A stretch of DNA of 64,000 nt from Gonapodya prolifera JEL478 (lineage: Eukaryota > Monoblepharomycota > Monoblepharidomycetes > Monoblepharidales > Gonapodyaceae): the NCBI GenBank assembly GCA_001574975.1, contig KQ965769.1:271196-335195 (forward strand), in the 5' to 3' direction. A program made the translations under genes and the position numbers. Below the pieces are notes generated by a model. That model was not told the DNA's origin and ran no database searches. It saw only the letters and a program-made list of their open reading frames with translations. The first letter of the stretch is position 1, and each line of letters opens with the position of its first letter. Shown piece by piece: positions 32,853-43,549 of the stretch.

Positions 32853-34214
32853 CTACACCACGGACGCACCTCCGTCGACGGGGACAGTGACTCCGTTCAG
32901 GTAGGAAGCAGCCGGGAGGCAGAAGGAGACAGTGATTTGGGCGACTTCCTGCAGAGAGCAGATACAGTTGTGGATCGTGGTGAGAATTGTATTGCAACAT
33001 TGGCAAGGAAGAATGGACGAACCTCGGGGTCACCGTAGCGACGAAGGGGAACCCTTCGGCGAGCGTAGGTCTGCTTGGAGGCTTCCGGAAGCCCAGCGGT
33101 CATGCCTACGTAATATATGGTCAAAAGTACCGTTTCAAATTTCCATTCCATTCGCCGTCGCGTCCTACAAAATTCGATGGCTCACCGGTGTTAATGGGAC
33201 CAGGACAGATGCAGTTCACCGTGATGTTGCCAAGTCGGCCCAGCTCGGCAGCAAAGGACCGAGTGAGACCTGTGACGCCGGCCTTGCTGGCGTTGTACCT
33301 GGTAGCGAAACTTCATAACTCTGCCACCGTGCGACTGACGCAGGTGACGACTTACGCGGCATTCCCAGCAGTGGCGAGAAGAGCTTCCGTGCTGGCAATG
33401 TTCACAATACGGCCAGCTTCCGACTTCTGGAGGTAGGGCAGCGCAGCGCGGATGAACCAGGCGTGGCAAGTGAGGTTGATGGCGAGGGTTTTGTCCCCTG
33501 GCGGGTGGCGGGTGCGGTCGTTTGCGGTTAAGTGCAAAGGTTTGAGAGGAAGGCAGGGTCTCAGGGAACACTCACACAGGGTTTGGAACTTCTCCTCTTC
33601 GGTGAACGCACCGAGGTTCAAGGATACACCGGCGTTGTTCTATTGCATCCCGAAACGGTGTCTTCAAACTTTTCCGAAACCGCTTACTTCCCGCCATCAC
33701 AACTCACAATCAAGATATCGATTCCTCCAAACTCTTTCGCCACCTCCTCGACAACTTGCTGCACTCTCGCCTTGTCGCTAACGTCGCAGGCCCATCCACG
33801 GGCAGCGTTGGGTCCGTGAACCCCCTTGATGGTGTCCACGACAGCGGAGACGCCTACGGTGGTGAGGTCGAGAGCAGCGACACGGCAGCCTTCGTCGGCG
33901 AGGCTTTTGAGGGGAAAGACGGAGGATCGTGTGTTCAAAGGGATCATCACTTCGTCCACAATAATGTTACTTACAGGAACGCAGTGGCTCTTCCCATCCC
34001 GCTTGCCTATAATGCCATCGACAAAGCATCGAGCGGAGGTTTTGGAGACGTTGAGGTGCCTTCCAACCCCAATCGGCATTTGGTCGGAACGTACCGCTCC
34101 CGTCACGATAGCCTTCTTGCCATTGAGACTGCGAGACAGCTTCGTGATCCGCTTCTCGGACGAAGCTCCGGAGATGTGGCCGTGCAGCTGGTTGACGCGG
34201 ATGATGGCGGACAT
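32853..34214 (-). CDS. Short-chain dehydrogenase/reductase (3-oxoacyl-ACP reductase / hydroxybutyrate dehydrogenase type)
   Basis: Eight-exon minus-strand gene from the ATG at 34214 (MSAIIRVNQLHGHISGASSE) to the TAG at 32853. In order it encodes KAIVTGA|ASGMGRATAFL (TGxxxGxG nucleotide motif spanning an intron), LADEGCRVAALDLTTVGVSA, GWACDVSDKARVQQVVEEVA, KEFGGIDILI|NNAGVSLNLG, DKTLAINLTCHAWFIRAALP, IVNIASTEALLATAGNAAYN with catalytic YNASKAGVTGL, GNITVNCICPGPINT, VPLRRYGDPE and the end LNGVTVPVDGGASVV. The NAG, Ser and YxxxK sites are complete, so it is a classical NAD(P)-dependent SDR. The exact substrate cannot be set; similarity is to the FabG/BDH-like group. It resembles the second SDR at 46876 in exon-dense structure but is clearly distinct. 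Confidence 0.85.
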
Positions 34215-34689
34215 TGTTGCAGTCGTGTTTGAATTCGGGTTGGGTGTGTGCCGAAAATTTTGCCGTCAAATTTCATGAACATTTTCGAGAATACAACCTC
34301 CCACCCGCGTCCGCGAGCGTTACTCGTTACGGTGATTTATTTTGAGTTCTGACACCGTAACCTGCTTCTATGCCACTTCACGAAGTCCTTCATATTCCAA
34401 GAAACTCTCCCAATAGGCACTATTCCACGAAAACTTTCCGATTTTCCCCTCGTCAAGAGTCTCAAAGCGTCCACTGTTCGCCCAGCTCGGCGGTTGGCTC
34501 GTCGACTCCACACCCATCACGGTATGCCAACGACACTTCCCTCCACATTACCAGCCGTCCACAAACTTCCGAATTACCCAGCCTATTGCTTCAGTAGACA
34601 TTGTATTGCTACGTATTTATTGACTCCATTCCCTCGCCAAAGTTTTGTAGAGTGCAGACACCACTGCTTCAGTGGATCATTTCATTGGA
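34215..34689. other. Intergenic, no supported gene
   Basis: About 475 bp upstream of the SDR gene. No gene, repeat or RNA recognised. Confidence 0.5.
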
Positions 34690-36838
34690 TTTTATATTTA
34701 AAATGGGGACCCGCTTGAGCCAGACTCTGCCAGACTGTCCTGACTGCCGTTGCCGTCCGTGTCCGAGCCCGCCACGAAAGCGTTTCGCATCGGACCACTA
34801 GTCCCAAGAGGCGACAGCCCTCCTCCGGGATCCCGCGATCTTCCGCAGCCACGCCCCGATGAGCCGCGTGGAGCTACCTGTTGATGCCGACGTCGGGTCC
34901 CTGCTGCGGGTGCCTGTTGCTGCTGACCGTCGAACGGGGCTCAATGGCTTTGGGTGGGTGGGGGTGCGTTTTTATATGAGAGGAGCTGCGGCCCCTCTCG
35001 AGTTTGCGTGCACAAAAGTCTGCCGCAGTTACTTTGCCACACTGCCATTGCTTGGACATGGTTGCTTGTATTACAGGCCCAACGGTTGCGCCGGGGTGCT
35101 GGGTGAGGCAAGAGGTCCGCTCAAGAACTCGAAATTTCCACCCCCATGTGAAGGCGACACGGTCTGCGACAGAACGCCAAGCTCCTCAGGATACGATGCA
35201 TCTCAAGCGATGTCTTTTCGCGCTATACGAGAAGCGGACCTGGTCGGGAAAGCCTGGACAAGGGTGGAGCGATGACAAGGTGCGCCGCACTTTGGAATCC
35301 CGAAAACTTCATCCATCATTCGAATCAACCGCCGTTGAGGGACTTTCGAGACGACTGGAGCGTGAGCCAGCCTCCAGTGAGTGTGATTTTGTCTGTTCCG
35401 GCCTACTTCGCTCGACGTTCGACTTGCGCCTTATCGTGAAGCACGTTGCAGGCTTCTCGTGACAGAGGTCCATCTGAAGCACCGCTCTCAAGCATCTTCC
35501 AGATAGATCTGTCCTATCTTGGACTTGTCAGGTGGAAAAGAGGCTTCTCTGTGAGTATCTTCATGCTTTCGCATCCTTTGTCCATGGATACCTCTACGAA
35601 TGGGACGCAGAACGAAATGGAGCGGCGAAAAGACATGGGGGACTGCTGTACCTATTCCTTCCGAATCACAGGGCCATAATATGAACGATTTCACCTCCTT
35701 TTCAGCCTCAAAACCACGGCAAGTACCTGGAGCTGCTATGGTCTGCGTCTCCGCCACAACAGCTCGAGGACTTTCCACCGACGAATCGCACAAGGAAAGC
35801 GGGCGAAAGGAATCGGCGAAGACCGAGGAGCGAGCGGTTTCCGATGCGCTGGCAAGTTCCTAACTCGGTCACTGATCAACCCAACGTCGTGCAAACGAAT
35901 GAACCGGGACTTTTTTCGACCGGAAGGTACGCTCGGCTGCCCCTTTGTCCAAGAAATTTGAACCGAAGAATGCTGATGCTGTTTTCCGGACCTTCCGACT
36001 TGGCGGACTGGTCATGCCAACTGGAGTAACAAAACCAGAACGAATTTTCGATTCTTCGGGAACGTAACGCCGTCTCGCCAATGAGAACACTCCTGTGGTA
36101 TTCGCTGTCTCAATCCCGTGCACGCTTTGCCTCGCCATGCTCGCTGGCCGCTCGCCGAAGATACCCCCTCGAACTTTTCGACCTGCTGCGCTCGAAGAAT
36201 ACACTCGTCGGCTGCCGCTCACTCTCTTCGCCTCAATTTGGGCTCAAATTCGTCATGGCACTGGATGTGTCTATCCGTCATGACAAAATCGGTATGAAGC
36301 TCTACAAGCATCGCAAAAGCGCGCTGAATCATCACTGCTTACATCAACGACTGAACATAAACCAGCATTGCTGCGATATGTAGTCGAAATGCTGGGACCT
36401 CCGCCTCCCCCAAGAGACTCTTCAAACACGAGCGCCACCCTTATCGTAGAGAGCCACTCCGTGTACGCAGTCAAGTTTCACTCCATGGAGAACGTACGCC
36501 ACCGCGAACACAAATCATTCCAATGAGACTACTCAAACTTACCAACGACCAGCTAGTCTGCTGTCATACCGACTGCAAAAGGGTACATCCCTTCTGTGAT
36601 CCAGAACCCGGTAGACAGCCGCTTCCACGATGGGCAGTGTGTGGTCCAGCTGCGTACTCACCGAGTCGGAAATTAATGGGGGTTCTTCACTATCAGGTCG
36701 ATATGCGTGGGATCTCGTGGACATGGTGCTGCAGGCTCCACACAAGGGCACGTGGAAGAGAAACTTTGTGTATGATTGGATCAGCGGTTGGGCTCCATGT
36801 GAACAGCGTCTCTTCGACGTAGATGTCCGGTCCTAAGG
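34690..36838. other. Unresolved region with coding-like stretches on both strands
   Basis: On the minus strand, 34960-34690 reads QQQQAPAAGTRRRHQQVAPR to SDTDGNGSQDSLAESGSSGS and a stop. Upstream on the same strand are TVSPSHGGGNFEFLSGPLAS, RPEQTKSHSLEAGSRSSRLE and, at 36850-36700, GPDIYVEETLFTWSPTADPI. On the plus strand, 35460-35680 reads HLPDRSVLSWTCQVEKRLLC, EYLHAFASFVHGYLYEWDAE and RHGGLLYLFLPNHR, continuing at 35700-36030 as NHGKYLELLWSASPPQQLED and RWQVPNSVTDQPNVV. Frames switch and no family was recognised. It may be one spliced minus-strand Ser-rich gene over a decayed plus-strand gene. I cannot choose without transcripts. Confidence 0.3.
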
Positions 36839-37023
36839 AAGATGCTCCATTGCATGTCCGAGAAGATCCCTTACGCTTCTATTCATGAACCCCTCGACGC
36901 GCTCACACACCATGAGCACCCATCCGTTGAAAACAGAGAAACGGAGTTCGCAATCAAGTTGCTCTCGCTGGTACGGATCGATACGCTGCGTAGAACCAGA
37001 CGGCACCCAATCCTCTCACTCGG

Positions 37024-37823
37024 ATGGCGGGCGACGCGAAAGCCCAAGATTCTAATGTATCTCCATCATCCCCGGGCAACGATGGGAAATCGTCCTCTGC
37101 CACCCAGTTCAGCATCTCTATCGACGAAGTTGCTGTCACAACCAAGCCCAAAAAGCTCCTCTCAGTACCTCAATCTCTTCTCGACACACCTCGCCCATGG
37201 CATAAGTGCCGCGTGCCACGGCCCAGCGTCGCCCAGTGCCTTTGCCTTCTGTCATTTATCCTCCTGGGACTTGGCTGCTATTACAGCTACCGGGCACACG
37301 CAGCGTGGTCGTGGATCGGAGCAGTGGAGACGAAGTTCTGGCCTCTTCAAGGCGCTGAGGCACCAGTGGCGAAACGACAGCGCGTGGGTGACTCTGTGTA
37401 CCAAGTTGGACCCTGACGCTTGCCGGGACGAGGACTCGTACCGATTCAACGATGTCAGTGGATTTTTCCAGCGACACGAGTGGGAGCAGATTGACTGGGA
37501 ATTTGACAATTGCGGGAGGTGGGGCAACGTGTTGCATCGTGGGATGCACGAGGAGGAGGTTTGTACCACTTCTTGCGATTCGAACAACAAATGCACCGCC
37601 ACGTGCCACCGAGTTTGAGGATTGGAGAAAACGCACACAAATTTGACCACCAGTTGCGGGAACTACGGGCAGTACCTCAAGTTTAACGAGAGCATCACTT
37701 TTAGATATTGCGGAGCAAACTTCCGCAACCAGACCACCGGCAATCGGATGGACCACAGGCGCGGTTTTGGCAATGGTGTTGGGCGCCGGGATGTTTATTG
37801 TGCTTCTATTTATGTATTTGTAA
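37024..37823 (+). pseudogene. Cys-rich two-pass membrane protein, frame broken
   Basis: Starting at ATG 37024 (MAGDAKAQDSNVSPSSPGND), the product has a Ser-rich cytosolic N-terminus and a membrane segment (SVAQCLCLLSFILLGLGCYY). An outer Cys-rich region follows in another frame (TLCTKLDPDACRDEDSYRFN, CGRWGNVLHRGMHEEEVCTT, SCDSNNKCTATCHRV), and a third frame (NLTTSCGNYGQYLKFNESIT, FRYCGANF). A final membrane segment is in the last frame (AVLAMVLGAGMFIVLLFMYL) before a TAA at 37821. The pieces fit one protein, but one-base shifts near 37385, 37615 and 37740 separate them and no introns of workable size explain these. It is either a recent pseudogene or a gene with sequence errors. Family unknown. 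Confidence 0.5.
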
Positions 37824-38132
37824 AGTGGAACGGTAGAAGCTGAAGTTTATTGTGGAACATTCTCAAATACTGAGATGTGAGTCTAAGTACATGTGGCTCA
37901 CGGCACGAGTCAAACGGCATGGTTCGAAAACTTTTCAAACTGCTCTGCAACATTTCTAACAATGCTTCAGCAAATCATTCTCGCAGCTTTTCTAACGTAT
38001 CTACGTTGGCCACCTCGCTTCGTCAACAATATAATGCTTGTCACCAAATTCGCACCATGGAAGTGTGCCAACCCTTTTAACTTTGCCAAAAATGAAATGA
38101 TGCTGCGCTCCGCGTCGATGACCTCGTTAATG
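37824..38132. other. Intergenic, AT-rich, no supported gene
   Basis: About 310 bp without recognisable content. Confidence 0.5.
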
Positions 38133-39403
38133 TTAGGATATCTGTGCACGTGAACTCGATTTTAGACCCGAGGTGTCACGAGGATCTTTTCGATCACATA
38201 TTTCCATTTTGAGGTCCTTGCTTCGAGAAAAAGCAGATCGAAAAGTCCAAAAATATTGTTGTGATGCTTCGGGTTGAATGTAAAAAATGCTTTGATCTGA
38301 GCCGAGAGGTCCAAACGATTCAAACGATTTCGAATCAACAAGCTCGCGGGGAGATCTGATGAAGCCCTGCGGTAAGGACACATCCAAGAACAAATTCTCC
38401 AAGTGTTCCTGCTTTCTTAGATCTGCACAGAGCTGCTCCACCCAGTGGTAATGGATGCTACTTATAACGTTTTCATACCCAATGGTGACGTGCTTGGAGA
38501 GATCCAGATACACCGATCGGAGTGAAGGACACCGAGGGCTCTTCCACTCTGCCAAAGCGCTGACGTTCTCGCCCCCTAGGACAAAATGAAAGTGTCCCAG
38601 GCTGCGCACATTAGGAAACATGGTGCCGAGACGTTTGAGGGAACTCCTAGGCGGCACACTCGACATGCTCTGGCACTGGAATGATGTCACCTGCCGCCGA
38701 AACCTCTCAGGTATGGACCTGACCAACACCTTCATTTCGGATTCCGAGAGACGGCCACACGTCGAACTCCACTCCGATGCGTTTGGGAATGTGTCCAGGA
38801 GCATCTCGTACACTATCGCCAACTGCTTCAGTTGACGAGGATTTGCGGCATTGTGGTCACAACTTCCAAGAAAAAAAATTCATTCGATCCTCTTGACTGC
38901 GTCCGACATCTTCCCCTCGAGGACGGAAAGCTGCCGCGGCGTTCCCAGAAGATGAACACATAAATTTTCTTCGCCCAAACCCAATCGAAGAATTTTCCAG
39001 CACATCGGCGGACGCCCGCATCGTTGTATTTCGATCTCGGATCGTTGATTTTCGCTCGGGATACCTGAATGTCGGGTAGCTGAATGGGTTCGAGATGTTC
39101 GCGATGAAAAGGGGATGCAACGGCGATGGAAACCAACTCTTCCAAACACCCATCGATAGAACCTCCGCTGAGCTCATAATCAAACAGGTCTTGGTGGAAA
39201 ACGGTGACTTCTGCCCACGCAACCGCCCACACTACACCGCCGTTTTCGGCAAAGTGCGGAACGTGGGAAGACGAAACGAGTCTCGATCGACGACGAGGGT
39301 TATCATGCACTACAAGAACGAGGGAGGAAGGCGGCGGAAGATTTTGGACAAGATTTCCGGTGGGAGAGTTTCCATGCGTCAATTTGTTGTCGAAGGATTG
39401 CAT
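38133..39403 (-). pseudogene. Diverged paralogue of the 48391 F-box-family gene, frame broken
   Basis: The minus-strand stretch 39300-38860 (VVWAVAWAEVTVFHQDLFDY, EELVSIAVASPFHREHLEPI, LPDIQVSRAKINDPRSKYND, FFDWVWAKKIYVFIF) aligns by eye along its length with the middle of the F-box protein at 48391-49284 (TLWAVARMDLSFWLSDIIGE ... YFMTWVSNRQIPSVHI). The stretch 38860-38133 (NPRQLKQLAIVYEMLLDTFP, SLKRLGTMFPNVRSLGHFHF, CPSLRSVYLDLSKHVTIGYE) reads like leucine-rich repeats of an F-box/LRR substrate-binding part. The two lie in different frames around an A9 run at 38872, and no F-box is seen at the 5' end. Likely decayed. Confidence 0.5.
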
Positions 39404-39807
39404 TTTCCTCCTCTAATGCTTGGAGGCGGGCCTCAGTGGCAGTATGTGAGGTAGCTGAACAACGACGCATGGAAACTTTTCGTTGGAGCTCAGGTACACG
39501 CTATCGGTCAAGCAGATAAACCCTGACAAAACGACGTCTCGCGCGACCGATTCCGCACAGAGCATCTCAGACATGAGATTTGATCATGTTCCTGTTCGTG
39601 TAAGCAAATTAGTTGACAGTTGATCAAACCCCTTTGCACGAGTGGTGAAGCGCTAGGCACAACCCCCTCGGTATCTCCGAAGTAATTTCATCTTTCAACC
39701 CCTCAAATCAATACCGGCGTTGGTCCTCTCTGCAGTGCCATTCGCCAGTAGGCGAGTTCAAACATATAAGCTGTGGCCACACTGATCTCACCTTCCCCCT
39801 TTCCCCA
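39404..39807. other. Intergenic between divergent F-box family members
   Basis: About 400 bp; no gene recognised. Confidence 0.5.
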
Positions 39808-40078
39808 ATGAGTATACAATCGCTACCCCGCAAGCTCCTTCTCCGCATCTTCACATACCTTCCCCCACGTACCGTCCTCGCCCGCGCGGCGCTCGTATGC
39901 CTCCACTGGAACCTCGTGGCCCGCACTACATTCTCGCCCGATGGGAGCACACTTCTGCACCTTCGCGTGGTCTGGACGATGCCGGAAGAGGGCAAGCCGT
40001 TTAGCGTCAGGGATTCGTACCCGTTTCGGACATTTCAGAGGGTGCCCGGGGGTGGGACTGGGAGTGGTCACGAGGAAA
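39808..40078 (+). CDS. F-box domain fragment
   Basis: An ATG at 39808 opens MSIQSLPRKLLLRIFTYLPP RTV (cut here) followed by RAALVCLHWNLVARTTF, a clear F-box with the conserved LP start and the W/L pattern. After about 90 residues the frame passes into a region (QTQHIFYPVGCSC) that overlaps, out of frame, the membrane-protein gene starting at 40079. No LRR or other substrate-binding part follows. It is therefore either a truncated F-box gene or a 5' exon captured by the membrane-protein gene; no splice joining them was found. Confidence 0.45.
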
Positions 40079-40777
40079 ATGTTCTATCCCAAACTCAGCA
40101 CATCTTCTATCCAGTGGGGTGTTCGTGTCGCTTTACAGGCTGCTTGCATTACCACCTCACTTGCTATCGTCGTGCTAGCAAAAATCAGTTTTGCGAATCC
40201 TACGAAGGCGTTTCAAGCCGACTCTTTCAGCCGCCGTATCATGGCCGCGCTGCTCTCCGAGGCTCTCGCGCAGGGATTGTGCTCATTGGGATTCCTGATT
40301 TTCCTATACTATCACGGAAGGAATTCGAAATGGAAGGGTAATTGGGATCTGCACGATATCTCAGCTGGGAGATTGATGCGGTGAGTGGTGCCCCGCTTTC
40401 ACAAATAGCCTGATGGGATCCACGTGTTGCCGTTTCTTTTCCTAAGCACGATCAATCTGGTTAACATTTGGCTCATGCTAATCATATTCCTTGCCGTACT
40501 CTTTGGGATGGCGACAGCTGCTTCTGGGACATCAGGATGTGGAATATCATCAACATCATCAACATCAACCACAACAGTCGCCGTAGACACCAACGTATTT
40601 GATAAGGATTACGTCGAAGATTCCTGCAAAGATTGGGAAACGCTTTCTCCGTACGCGAAAAGTGACCGTGAAATTGCTCTCCGAATCGTTTCATTTATCG
40701 CTGTGGGTCTGTACAGCGCGAATTTTTTGTTGGAACTGTCAACGTTTGTGGCAAAGTGGGGACCGCACACACCGTGA
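40079..40777 (+). CDS. Small four-pass membrane protein, unknown
   Basis: Exons 40079-40380 and 40447-40777 (donor GTGAGT, acceptor CCTAAG) join in frame to about 210 aa. Four hydrophobic segments are visible: VALQAACITTSLAIVVLAKI, LLSEALAQGLCSLGFLIFLY, TINLVNIWLMLIIFLAVLFG and ALRIVSFIAVGLYSANFLLE. The loop between segments 3 and 4 is Ser/Thr-rich with two Cys (SGCGISSTSS, DSCKDWETLS), tetraspan-like. No family is recognised. The ATG was chosen because it opens the frame just upstream of the first segment; an F-box-coding stretch lies directly upstream in another frame. Confidence 0.55.
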
Positions 40778-40887
40778 CATTCATTTTTCGGAAAGTGCGA
40801 GCGTAGTTTTATTACCATTATGGAAACCAAATAACAATAAAAAAAACAGTCTTGTGCCCATCAAATGATAAGTACTGATGTAATGGG

Positions 40888-43408
40888 TCACGTCCATTTC
40901 GGTATTCTCAGGGGATGTGCCTCTGAAGCGTTTCAACATCACCGATATCAGGAGCACATCAGTAAGAGCTCGCGGTTCCCATCACGCGCTAAAACTCACC
41001 AGTGTTGAAGACCCACTCATCCAACCTCACCACGTCATCCTCCTCGAAAATCAAATACCCATACTTCAACGTCTCGGCAATCAAAAAGCTCTCCTGCATA
41101 TCGTTCCACTCCCTGCCGTGGCGCTCTCCGCGGTTGCCGACGCCGACGTTGGCGATCCCGGCGTATCCTCCGGTTTCGATGCGGCATTCTCGTTCGATGG
41201 AAAGAAGAATACCCCGAGCCCATTGTCGGTAGATGGGGTCGTGTGTGTGCCGCCAGAGAAGGAAGAGGGATTCCAGGGTCTCAGGGCGGAGAATGTACTA
41301 GACAAAACACACATTTGTGTTGAAACACGGACGCGGAGAACTTATTTTGAGGAACGCTTACCCTGGTATGGTACGATGTTCCCCAACCAGCCGGCCTCAA
41401 TGTTTCTCCAGTCATTTCGACCAAGTCCGATGCCAAGCCCAAAGGCCCTTCGCTGTACATCCGCACACAGGACTCTGCGACTCCCTTTGCCCAGCTGAGA
41501 ATCTTCGCCTCCCTGTGGGTATCCTTCAACTTCTCTGGTGCCGTCATGATTCCGAGGACGAACATTCCTGGAATGAAGCAAGCCAGGTGCTCCATGGTGG
41601 AATCGTGGCCTCCAGACGGATGGTGCCACGACGTGAGGAAGGCGACGGACTCTCCGTTGGGGCGAGTGTGGTTGACACCATTGTGGGAGAGCATTGCCTT
41701 CAAGGTGTTTCAACAGTTGGTGCACTGCCGTTGAGGGTCATCTGAAGCCACGGACTCACATCGACGCTTTCCTCATACATATCCCGCCATACTTGTGCCC
41801 ACGCCGTATCGGTGTTGACGTCTGCTTCACCGCCAGGTCCACCAGCCCACACCCAAATCTTGAGCAAGTATTCGTAAAAGCTGTCGATCCCACCCCCGAC
41901 GCCATACCGCCCAGTGTGCACCACGTTCAATCCTCTCGGGTCAATCCTATCGCTCCACACCCCTGGGACGGGTGTCGTCCCCCGAAGCTTCTCCATCGTC
42001 CGCGACAAGTCCTTCACAGCTCCTGTAAACCGTTCGTCTTCTGTCCATTTCCCGAGGTACGCAAATTCCAATGCGTACGTCCCAGTCTCTGCCGTTCCCA
42101 CCATACCCTGTAACCAATCGTGCGCGACGTGCGCCCCCGTGTGGAGGTTGATGGCGCCGCCAGCAAGACCGGAGGAAGGATCCACGGCTTTGAGGAGGCG
42201 GAGGCCCAAAGAATGTGATAAATTGAGGTAGAGGGGATCTTGGGTGAGCGAGTGCGCGGACAAAAGGCCACCAAGCTGGCGAATAGTAGTTTCGAAGAAG
42301 GAAACTGAGGCATCCTGCGGGCGGGGGGAGACGTGTGAGGCGAATCCGACGGACGTGCACGAAAGCATTAAAAAATGGGCTCACCACGTCCCAGTTCGCC
42401 TTCTTGACAAGGACCCGTGCTTCCTCGTATTCCTTTTCCAACCCCGCGATCCACAGAGTATCCAGCGAGTCCACAGGCGTGTTGTAGAGCGACCCTGCGG
42501 GGTACCAGTTGCGCCCAGTGTGTGCGATGGGGGCGAGATCATCGTGAGCGGAGGCATATGTGTGGTAGCTGCCGATTGGAGTAAGTTCCGATTTCAGATG
42601 TGGAAAAGAGGCTCCAAAGTCACAATACCCACCCTCTCCATGCGTGTCGAATCATGTCTCGGACGAAGTCGAGCATTTCGTCGTCCCGGGAGGCCTTCGG
42701 GGAAGCTTGTTTTTTTGTGTTTGCACTAAACTTGTGAGAGTCTTCGTCTTCCAAAATGCGATTCATTTCCTTTGCATCAGGGGCACGCTCTTGGGAAGGA
42801 ATAGGCCTACCCTGTCCAATCTCGTCAGTACGGACAGGAGGCCCGTTTTCATTGGGGTTTGAGTTTGCTTCTTGTCCCGTGAACCGCAGGTCACCTGTAC
42901 TGTCAGAGAGGGGTCCATTTTGCCAGATTACTCGTGTCGGGATTTCTTCGACGCGATTCAAATCGGATTCCAAGGAAGCATCGACGATGCTGTTGAAGGT
43001 ACTTGTTTGATCGTCGCGTGGCAGCCGGTCACCACCCATCTTGATGCGCGACCCCAACATGGCGTTGAACCTCCCTTGAAAAAGCCAAGGAGCGGCTACA
43101 AGAGCCGCCACTGCAAGAGCTCCAAGGATTATTCGAAACCTCAAGACGCGATTTCGCCTTTCCCTCAAGGAAGCCGAACGAGGCGACGCAGCTTCCTCAG
43201 AGCCAGCCGATGAGTTGGATTGGACCGGTAGAGCCATCTTCTGTGAATGCCATGGCCATTGACTGGCTAGGTTTGTGGCGATTGATAGTCCCTGCGTGAT
43301 TTGGTTCATTCGGTCCAGGTAGGCTGTTCGCGCAGCCTTCTCTGCCTTCTCTTCGCGGAGAAGGGCGACGCGGTCCGGCGATGATCCGGCGCGAGAAGGG
43401 GACGACAT
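40888..43408 (-). CDS. GH47 class I alpha-1,2-mannosidase
   Basis: Minus-strand gene from the ATG at 43408 to the TGA at 40888. It is a type II membrane protein: Arg/Glu-rich cytosolic tail, anchor RIILGALAVAALVAAPWLFQ and a Ser/Asn-rich stem. The GH47 catalytic domain then runs: MIRHAWR|GYHTYASAHDDL, PVDSLDTLWIAGLEKEYEEA, SVSFFETTIRQLGGLLSAHS, HVAHDWLQGMVGTAETGTYA, GGGIDSFYEYLLKIWVW, STMEHLACFIPGMFVLG, YILRPETLESLFLLWRHTHD, WNDMQESFLIAETLKYGYLI, and the diagnostic end VFNT|EAHPL. Substrate in relatives is Man9 or Man8 N-glycans in ER/Golgi. Five or more introns are visible. One apparent single-base shift lies near 41710, between SAPTVET and KAMLSHNG, in a variable loop. The stop-proximal exon is only about 35 nt. 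Confidence 0.85.
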
Positions 43409-43549
43409 CAATGAGTAGGTTCAAGATTGATTGGTTCCCTCCAACTGCCAAGGTTGCCCGTTTCACCAAAAATTCAAACTTGTCGGATAAAACTCCCCAT
43501 CCAGAATTAAATATTCTTATACAAGTAGTTTTATTTACAAGAAATGCCA

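Noticed and set aside
35815-35845. GACCGAGGAGCGAGCGG similar to the intronic repeat
   Set aside because: Only one short block matches, with no hairpin or other blocks; probably chance in GC-rich coding-like sequence.
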